Assembly: GCA_900549335.1 (NCBI GenBank)
Contig: UROJ01000118.1
Location: forward strand, 1-5,125
Length of the DNA stretch: 5,125 bases
Direction of reading: 5' to 3'
From: an uncultured Collinsella sp.
Lineage (GTDB): Bacteria > Actinomycetota > Coriobacteriia > Coriobacteriales > Coriobacteriaceae
The notes beneath the pieces are model-generated. The model was not told the origin of the DNA. It worked only from the letters and a program-made list of their open reading frames with translations, and did no database searches. Positions 1 to 5,125 of the stretch are shown here, piece after piece; position 1 is the first letter of the stretch; every line of letters begins with the position of its first letter. The position numbers were made by a program, and so were the translations under genes.

Positions 1-337
1 TCCTTCGAAGGCCTACGCCATCCCTGCGGACTTCAATCTCAACGACTATCTGTTCTTTGAATTCGATTTCGCCGACCGACCGCCCGTTGCAGCCACGTTC
101 TCGTTCGCCCCTCAGACGCAGATCGATATGATCAACGGCCTCACGCGCGGGCGAGGTGAGCTCGCACACACCGATGCGGGATGGATCTGGACCGTTGACG
201 TGCGCGACCTTGAAGCCGCCGCCTCATTTTGCATGGCCCACGCCATGGACGGCATGAGGCCCATGGCCCCCAAATCGCTCAAGCAGGCGTGGAACCACCT
301 CATTGAAAGGACGGTGCACGAGCATGCCCGTGCGTAA
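1..337 (+). CDS. WYL-family transcriptional regulator, C-terminal part (5' end outside window)
   Basis: The reading frame is open from base 2 and ends at TAA 335-337, giving 111 residues with no start codon; the N-terminal helix-turn-helix and WYL core would lie to the left of the window. The visible part has the alternating strand-helix pattern of the C-terminal extension (WCX) of WYL regulators: a beta segment around residues 31-37, a helix around 38-49, a Trp-containing strand (GWIWTVDV, 60-67), a helix with a small-residue run (70-83), then a P-x-S-L-KQAW closing helix (90-97). In the family this extension packs near the ligand-sensing WYL domain and may help sense ligand or nucleic acid. 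The next gene on the same strand is a complete WYL protein whose ATG overlaps this gene's end by 14 bases, which strengthens the assignment as the first member of a tandem pair. The family call rests on fold pattern and context, since the diagnostic WYL core is not in view. Confidence 0.6.
   Translation, partial: PSKAYAIPADFNLNDYLFFEFDFADRPPVAATFSFAPQTQIDMINGLTRGRGELAHTDAGWIWTVDVRDLEAAASFCMAHAMDGMRPMAPKSLKQAWNHLIERTVHEHARA
305..311 (+). promoter_or_regulatory. Ribosome binding site for the second WYL regulator
   Basis: GAAAGGA lies inside the end of the upstream gene, 12 bases before the ATG at 324. Spacing is a little long, but it is the only purine-rich stretch nearby. It favours ATG 324 over an in-frame TTG at 303, which would begin ahead of this site. 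Confidence 0.45.
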
Positions 338-1241
338 ACTCACCAGCGAGCAGAGACTCTCGCGCGCCATCGACATCATGGAGGCCCTCTACGCCGCCGG
401 CGAGAGCGGCATGACACGAACCGAAATTTGCGGCCGCTTTGACATCACGGGAGTATCGCTCGACGAGATTCTCGAGATCGTCTCGACGCTCGCGGACCGA
501 GAATCGGGCGCGCGCATCATCTGCGAATGCCGCGGCGAGCGCGTGGCCCTCACTGGTGACGCCGGGCGCGTGCTACCGTTGCGCCTGAGTGCCGCCGAGG
601 GCGCCGTGCTCAACCATGAACTTGAATCGTTGGGGATCGAGCCGCAGACGGCAGCTCGGATTCGACATGCCCTTCTGCCCGAAGAGCTCGGCTATAACCA
701 GCGCGTCTTTGACACCGTCAACCACGGGTCGCACTGGCAGCAGCTGAGCTGCGCCATTCAGGACGGTGTTCGTTGCCGCATCTCGTATCGCTCGATGGAC
801 GATGCGCGGCCACGCGAGCGTCTGGTCGACCCCTTGCGCATTACGGCAAACGGCGACCAAACATACCTGATTGCCTGGGACATCGCGGTCGATGAGCAGC
901 GCACCTATCGCATGGATAAAATCGAGGGACTCACCTTGACGGAAGACTCCGTCGTGCCTCACACACCGGGCGTCGCATCCCTCCACGATTCCCTTGCCCG
1001 GACGCAGCGTAGCGCAAAGCTCTTGATGCCATTCGATATGGCGGAGCATCTGGACTGGGCCGGCATCACCCTAATCGAGCGCAGCGGGGCAGACATGGCA
1101 ACGGTAACCGTGCATTACGGCTCCGAGCGTTGGCTACTGAGCCAGGTAATCGCAGCGGGCGGAGCCATCCGCATCTTGGATGACCCCGCCCTGTCAAAGC
1201 GTCTGTGCGATATGGCAAAAACCCTCGTCTGTCCGCTTTAG
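324..1241 (+). CDS. WYL-domain transcriptional regulator (PafC-like)
   Basis: This is a 305-residue predicted cytoplasmic DNA-binding regulator. Residues 9-78 form an N-terminal winged-helix-like region (RLSRAIDIMEAL helix, then MTRTEICGRF as a likely helix-turn-helix segment, then a short wing with ICECRGERVAL). Residues 83-130 are a helical linker, with the LRLSAAEGAVL motif common in PafB/PafC-type proteins. Residues 138-203 are the WYL domain: WQQLSCAIQDG helix, CRISYRS strand, RERLVDPLRI, then TYLIAWD and RTYRMDKIEGL. The name-giving Trp of the WYL triad is Thr here (T180-Y181-L182), while R193 and R196 keep the basic ligand-contacting strand. Residues 230-305 form a C-terminal WCX-like extension. 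I chose ATG 324 because of the GAAAGGA ahead of it; TTG 303 would add seven residues. It overlaps the upstream regulator by 14 bases, so the two are probably co-translated and may act as a heterodimer. Its stop overlaps the convergent helicase gene. Target genes and ligand cannot be read from the sequence. Confidence 0.85.
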   Translation: MPVRKLTSEQRLSRAIDIMEALYAAGESGMTRTEICGRFDITGVSLDEILEIVSTLADRESGARIICECRGERVALTGDAGRVLPLRLSAAEGAVLNHELESLGIEPQTAARIRHALLPEELGYNQRVFDTVNHGSHWQQLSCAIQDGVRCRISYRSMDDARPRERLVDPLRITANGDQTYLIAWDIAVDEQRTYRMDKIEGLTLTEDSVVPHTPGVASLHDSLARTQRSAKLLMPFDMAEHLDWAGITLIERSGADMATVTVHYGSERWLLSQVIAAGGAIRILDDPALSKRLCDMAKTLVCPL

Positions 1242-4132
1242 CGCCGCCGCTCGTGACGTGCGCGCCACAGTTGCAGATAGTGACCGATCTGCGCCGATTC
1301 GATGCGCTGGTAGGAGCTCGTGGGCAGCGACGTTAAGAACTTCTTTCCGTAGCCCTTCGTCACCAGGCGCGGGTCGGCCAGAATCAGCACGCCGCAATCG
1401 GTCGACGAGCGGATAAGGCGGCCGGCCGCCTGCTTAACCTCGAGCACCGCCTCGGGCAGCGAATAGCGCGCCCAAGCGCGGTCTTCGCGCAGGTTGCGCT
1501 CGCACGAGAGCGGGTCCGTGGGGCTCGAGAACGGCAGCTTGGGAATGATGACGCAACGCAGCGTCTCGCCGCTGGCGTCAAACCCCTCCCAGAAGGCCTT
1601 AAGCGCAAAAAGCGACGAGGTCGGCTCGTTGATAAACCGGTCGCGCAGGCGACGAGGAGATGAGTTGCGCTGCTGGCAGTTGAGCTCCAGACCCGCACGG
1701 GCCATCTTGGGCTCAACGCGGGCGTACAGGTCTTCCATGTCGCGCCGATTGGTGAACAGTGTGAGCACCGATCCGCCCATGGCAAGATGGGCGTCGACCA
1801 GCACGCGCTCGAGCGCCGTAAGATAGCTCTCGCGATCGCGCGGATCGGGGATATCGCCCGCAACGACTACAGCCATGTTCGAATCGAAGTCGTAGCTCGA
1901 GTCCAAGTGCAACGATGAGGATGTTGAAGCACCGATGCGATCGAGACCGACCGCGTGGTTAAAGTGTTCAAAGCTTTTGGACACCGTCATGGTCGCCGAG
2001 GCAAAGATAGCCGTGTGAACCTCGGGCAGCCACTCGGTTGCCAAGGCCTCGCCAATGTCGATGCGCTCTGCGGTCATTGACTCTCCGCCGGCACGCAGCC
2101 TGCGATTGACTTGCAGCGAATACACGTAGTGTTCATCGGTGCCATCAATGATGAGCTTGAGGTTCTCGGCCAGCTCGTGCAGGCGGCGCGAAATATCGCC
2201 CAGGTCGACAACAACCTCGGGCTTGTCGGCGGCGACGGCTTGCACCAGCGCGTCGACGCTCTTGTCAGCTTGTTCCAATGCGTCGATGGCAGTGTAGGCC
2301 GACTGTAAGAAATCATGCCAGTCGTCAGATTCGCGCAGCTCGGGGCCAATCCATAGATTGGCATTGTCATAACCCCCACGGGCACGGCTGCCGAGCTCGC
2401 GAACGCCATCGAACACGTCGGCGATTGCCATGCTCGCGCGCGCAACCGTCGACGTCGCCTTGGCAGTAAGGCCCAAATAGAGCGTAGAGCCCTCGGAGGT
2501 TGCCAAATCACGGGAGACCTGGCTTAGCGCACCGGTGCTCGAGCCACCCAGGCGCTCAAACAGAACGCGTGATTCGTCCGCCGACACCACGCGCGCCCAC
2601 TGACGGCGCGCCTCGCGCTCGATAGAATGAGCCTCGTCGATTACCCAATGACGAATCGGAGGCAAAATCCTGCCCTCGGCCGCAACATTGCGGAACAGCA
2701 GGGAATGGTTGGTGACCACCACATCGGCATGCGCCGCACGACGGCGAGCGCCGTGGACCAAACATTTATCAGGGAAAAACGGGCAGAGGCGGCGAGCACA
2801 CTCGCGCGAGGCCGTCGTAAAGTCGGGGCGGTTGACGCTGCGCCACCGAATGCCAAGCGAGTCGAGGTCGCCATCGGCTGATTGGCAGACGTACGCCATA
2901 ATGACCGCGACCGCCGTGAGCGTGTCCGCCGGATCGCGCTTGGTGGTAATCTCGACCTGGCCTCGGCTCATGCGCTCAAGCTTGCGCAGGCACGGATAGT
3001 GGTCATACCCCTTGAGAGCGCAAAATGACAGACCACCGTCCAGTTGCTCGGCAAGTTTTGGCAGCTCATGGTACATGAGCTGGTCTGCAAGATTGTTCGA
3101 TTTGGTCGCAATACCAACCGTGATGTTGTTACGGCGTGCCGCCTCGGCAAAAGGCACCAGATAGGCCATCGATTTGCCGACGCCTGTGCCCGCCTCAATT
3201 ACACGATGAGTGCCCGTGACCAGCGCATCGCGGACCTCGAGCGCCATCGCGATCTGCTCATCACGCGGCTCGTAAGTGGGATACATGCGATTGACCAGGC
3301 CACCTGGCGCATAGTCTGCCTCAATCTCCTCACGACTCGGCATCTTGAGGACCGGCAGTTCGTCGGCGTCCACCCGATCGTCGGCGCGATCGGCCTTGAG
3401 AACGTCAGTACGAGCGGCGCTGAGAGAGAAGATAGAACCAGGGTTCTGCCCTGCCAAGAATGAGAAGATAGGACGATAGGACCAAGGCACATCCGGATGC
3501 ATGTCGGCTAGGCGCGCCATGAGGCCCTGGGGCAAGTCGGTGAGCGCCACGAGCAACACGCGCCATACACCACACAGGGCGTCGACGTCGGCATTGGCAC
3601 GGTGTGATACCGAGTCACAGCCAAACAGATCGGCCATAAAAGACAGCTTGTGCGAGGCCAGGCGCGGAAGCGCGATGCGCGACAGCGCCAGCGAATCGAT
3701 CCAAATATCGCTCACGTTGACGCCGCCTTTGACCGACTCGATAAATGAGCGATCGAACGTGGCGTTATGTGCGATCACCGGGCAACCACCGACAAAATCG
3801 GCGAGAGCGGCCACGGCCTCAACGGCCGACGGGGCATCTGCCACATCGGCATTTGTAATGCTCGTGAGCTCGGTAATCTCGGCGGGAATCAGCTGTTTGG
3901 GATGCACGAAGGTATCGAAGCGGTCGACGACCTCGCGGCCCGAAAGGCGGGCCGCCGAGATCTCGATCAGCTCATTGTCCTGCACCGAAAGACCCGTGGT
4001 CTCGGTATCGAGGACGATCACATCTTCCTCGATAAGGCCGAAGGACTGTGTTTTGGCGCGCTCGGCAAGCGTGGCATAGGAGTCGATGACAAACTGCGGC
4101 GTTCCTGACGAAACCGCGTCCTCGATTAGCAT
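1238..4132 (-). CDS. dinG: DinG-family helicase fused to an N-terminal DEDDh 3'-5' exonuclease
   Basis: This is a 964-residue cytoplasmic DNA-repair or replication enzyme. Residues 38-195 are a DnaQ-like exonuclease with all DEDDh residues visible: D42 and E44 in DTETTGL (Exo I), D127 in AHNATFD (Exo II), H177 and D182 in HRANADVD (Exo III). A variable linker (about 200-280) leads to an XPD/DinG-type superfamily 2 helicase: Walker A GTGVGKS (K320), DEAH box 499-502, ASATM (711-715), FWEGFDASGE (847-856) and motif VI QAAGRLIRS (901-909). Cysteines C381 (in LKGYDHYPC), C445, C450 and C457 match the four cluster ligands of iron-sulfur DinG/XPD helicases. Family members unwind DNA 5'-3', including D-loops, R-loops and forks. 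Length is close to the roughly 930-residue Bacillus exonuclease-DinG, plus an N-terminal extension of about 37 residues. ATG 4132 overlaps the ddl stop by 7 bases and has only a weak GAGCGGG upstream, which suggests coupled translation from ddl. A GTG at 4021 behind GAGGAA is a possible alternative start. Confidence 0.93.
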   Translation of the reverse strand: MLIEDAVSSGTPQFVIDSYATLAERAKTQSFGLIEEDVIVLDTETTGLSVQDNELIEISAARLSGREVVDRFDTFVHPKQLIPAEITELTSITNADVADAPSAVEAVAALADFVGGCPVIAHNATFDRSFIESVKGGVNVSDIWIDSLALSRIALPRLASHKLSFMADLFGCDSVSHRANADVDALCGVWRVLLVALTDLPQGLMARLADMHPDVPWSYRPIFSFLAGQNPGSIFSLSAARTDVLKADRADDRVDADELPVLKMPSREEIEADYAPGGLVNRMYPTYEPRDEQIAMALEVRDALVTGTHRVIEAGTGVGKSMAYLVPFAEAARRNNITVGIATKSNNLADQLMYHELPKLAEQLDGGLSFCALKGYDHYPCLRKLERMSRGQVEITTKRDPADTLTAVAVIMAYVCQSADGDLDSLGIRWRSVNRPDFTTASRECARRLCPFFPDKCLVHGARRRAAHADVVVTNHSLLFRNVAAEGRILPPIRHWVIDEAHSIEREARRQWARVVSADESRVLFERLGGSSTGALSQVSRDLATSEGSTLYLGLTAKATSTVARASMAIADVFDGVRELGSRARGGYDNANLWIGPELRESDDWHDFLQSAYTAIDALEQADKSVDALVQAVAADKPEVVVDLGDISRRLHELAENLKLIIDGTDEHYVYSLQVNRRLRAGGESMTAERIDIGEALATEWLPEVHTAIFASATMTVSKSFEHFNHAVGLDRIGASTSSSLHLDSSYDFDSNMAVVVAGDIPDPRDRESYLTALERVLVDAHLAMGGSVLTLFTNRRDMEDLYARVEPKMARAGLELNCQQRNSSPRRLRDRFINEPTSSLFALKAFWEGFDASGETLRCVIIPKLPFSSPTDPLSCERNLREDRAWARYSLPEAVLEVKQAAGRLIRSSTDCGVLILADPRLVTKGYGKKFLTSLPTSSYQRIESAQIGHYLQLWRARHERRR

Positions 4133-5091
4133 GCAATGCCCGCTCGACGAAGGCCCATACGGATCAGGCTGTCACAGACCTGCGGGAACGTCATGTCGTC
4201 GGTGTGGCGGATCTCATCCGGATACAGCGACGTATCGGTCATGCCGGGAATGGTATTGGTCTCGAGGATGACGGGGCCGTCCTCACTCACAATAAAGTCG
4301 CTGCGTGAGATACCCAGGCAACCGAGGGCCTTGTGAGCAGCGCAGGCAAGCTCCTGAGCGCGAGTGTAATTCTCGGGTGAAATCTGCGCCGGAATGCGAT
4401 GGATGTCCGTAGGGTCGACATACTTCACGTCCAGATCGTAGAACTCGCAGTCCTTGGGCTTACGAATCTCGACAATCGGCAGAGCGCGCACGTCGTCCTC
4501 GCCGTACACGCCGACGGTGATCTCGGTACCCTCGATGCACTTCTCGACCAGCACTTTGTCGCCGTACTCAAACGCCTTGGCGATTGCCGCGGGCAGCTCG
4601 GAGGGCTCATGGACCAGGGAAATGCCATAGCTGGAACCGTTGACGGCCGGCTTCACAAAGCAGCGCTCGCCACAAACCTCGACGATATGATCGATATCGA
4701 CTTCATCGCCCACCTCGAGCGCAAGGCCGGGGGCAATGGGAATGCCCGCCTTGGCGTACAGGAGCTTAGAGACCTCCTTGTCGGCACCGCAGGCGCTGGC
4801 AAGCACGCCCGAGGCCGTGTAGGGGATACCCAGGGTCTCCATGGCACCCTGCATGGCGCCATCCTCGCCGCCGGCACCGTGCATGGCGATAAACGCCACG
4901 TCAAAGCCGCCGGTCGCCATGGTTACCATAAAATCATCAGCGGCCGTGTCGAGCAGCTCCACCGAGGTGTAGCCGGCCTCCTTCAGTGCCACCACAACGT
5001 TCTTTCCCGAATTGAGCGAGATCTCGCGCTCGGCGGAATGACCGCCCGCCAAGACCGCTACGTGCATGTTCTCTAGGCTTTTACCCGGCAT
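4126..5091 (-). CDS. ddl: D-alanine--D-alanine ligase
   Basis: This 321-residue ATP-grasp enzyme joins two D-alanines with ATP to make the dipeptide that MurF adds to peptidoglycan precursors in the cytoplasm. Visible landmarks, with E. coli DdlB equivalents by motif alignment: LAGGHSAEREISLNSG (E21, matching E15); HGAGGEDGAMQG (71-82); CFVKPAVNGSSYGIS with K147 and the serine loop 153-154 (S150 region); VEKCIEGTEITVGVYG for ATP binding (182-197); the omega loop EFYDLDVKY with K223 and Y224 (K215/Y216); SRSDF with R263 and D265; ETNTIPGMT with metal ligands E277 and N279. The omega-loop tyrosine fits D-Ala-D-Ala rather than the D-lactate-forming VanA/VanB type. ATG 5091 is chosen because AGAGGAGGA sits 8 bases upstream; M9 at 5067 would also give a typical family N-terminus but has only weak purines ahead of it. 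It is the first minus-strand gene in view and overlaps dinG downstream, so both are probably in one transcript. Confidence 0.97.
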   Translation of the reverse strand: MPGKSLENMHVAVLAGGHSAEREISLNSGKNVVVALKEAGYTSVELLDTAADDFMVTMATGGFDVAFIAMHGAGGEDGAMQGAMETLGIPYTASGVLASACGADKEVSKLLYAKAGIPIAPGLALEVGDEVDIDHIVEVCGERCFVKPAVNGSSYGISLVHEPSELPAAIAKAFEYGDKVLVEKCIEGTEITVGVYGEDDVRALPIVEIRKPKDCEFYDLDVKYVDPTDIHRIPAQISPENYTRAQELACAAHKALGCLGISRSDFIVSEDGPVILETNTIPGMTDTSLYPDEIRHTDDMTFPQVCDSLIRMGLRRAGIAC

Positions 5092-5099
5092 GGGCAGAC

Positions 5100-5108
5100 T
5101 CCTCCTCT
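5100..5108 (-). promoter_or_regulatory. Strong ribosome binding site for ddl
   Basis: On the minus strand AGAGGAGGA stands 8 bases before the ATG at 5091. It contains a near-consensus anti-16S match and decides the start of ddl in favour of the upstream ATG over the internal ATG at 5067. It contrasts with the weak site ahead of dinG, suggesting that ddl is the better-translated gene of the pair. Confidence 0.8.
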
Positions 5109-5125
5109 ATAATTTCTGCAGCTGA

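Noticed and set aside
573..1049. Minus-strand open frame of 158 codons inside the second WYL regulator
   Set aside because: It is entirely antisense to a coherent WYL-domain protein and has no recognisable domain or convincing ribosome site.
1234..1243. Small inverted repeat CGC-TTTA-GCG centred on the overlapping stop codons, as a possible bidirectional terminator
   Set aside because: The stem is only three base pairs and there is no U-tract on either side, so it does not qualify as an intrinsic terminator.
3501..4079. Plus-strand open frame of 192 codons opposite the exonuclease domain of dinG
   Set aside because: The product is rich in Ser, Arg and Ala with no domain, and the opposite strand carries intact exonuclease motifs, so it is a shadow frame.
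4399..5076. Plus-strand open frame of 225 codons lying opposite ddl
   Set aside because: It is antisense to almost the whole of a clearly conserved ligase, its product is a low-complexity His/Gly/Leu-rich string with no recognisable motif, and long antisense open frames are common in high-GC genes.
5108..5113. Perfect TATAAT on the plus strand at the right edge
   Set aside because: It has no suitable -35 element at 16-18 bases upstream, points out of the window, and arises from the bases next to the ddl ribosome site.

Overview
The window is high-GC, densely packed bacterial chromosome carrying four protein-coding genes with essentially no intergenic space. Gene content and protein style (a tandem pair of WYL-type regulators, a DnaQ-DinG fusion helicase, a housekeeping D-alanine ligase) suggest a Gram-positive actinobacterium, most likely a gut coriobacterium such as Collinsella. 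That placement rests on general resemblance, not on a search. I see no rRNA, tRNA, mobile element, CRISPR array or repeat family.

Layout. The plus strand from the left edge to 1241 holds two regulator-like genes. The first is the C-terminal 111 residues of a WYL-family protein cut by the window edge (1..337). The second is a complete 305-residue WYL-domain regulator whose ATG (324) lies inside the end of the first, so the two form a translationally overlapping pair. The minus strand from 5091 down to 1238 holds ddl (D-alanine--D-alanine ligase, 5091..4126) followed by a large exonuclease-helicase of the DinG family (4132..1238). The ddl stop and the dinG start overlap by 7 bases. ddl has a strong Shine-Dalgarno sequence just inside the right edge; its promoter probably lies outside the window.

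The two transcription units converge and collide at 1238..1241: the regulator's TAG and the helicase's TAA are read from overlapping bases on opposite strands, leaving no room for a terminator between the genes.

Function. Ddl makes the D-Ala-D-Ala dipeptide for peptidoglycan precursors. The DinG-like protein is predicted to act on DNA in repair or replication, with an N-terminal DEDDh 3'-5' exonuclease and a C-terminal superfamily 2 helicase of the XPD/DinG type. The WYL pair resembles the PafBC arrangement known from actinobacteria, where such pairs control DNA-damage genes; a regulatory link to the neighbouring helicase is conceivable but not shown by the sequence. The point most worth a second look is that the helicase keeps both an intact exonuclease active site and four candidate iron-sulfur cysteines, whereas the studied exonuclease-fused DinG of Staphylococcus lacks the cluster. 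I found no evidence of a wholly new system.
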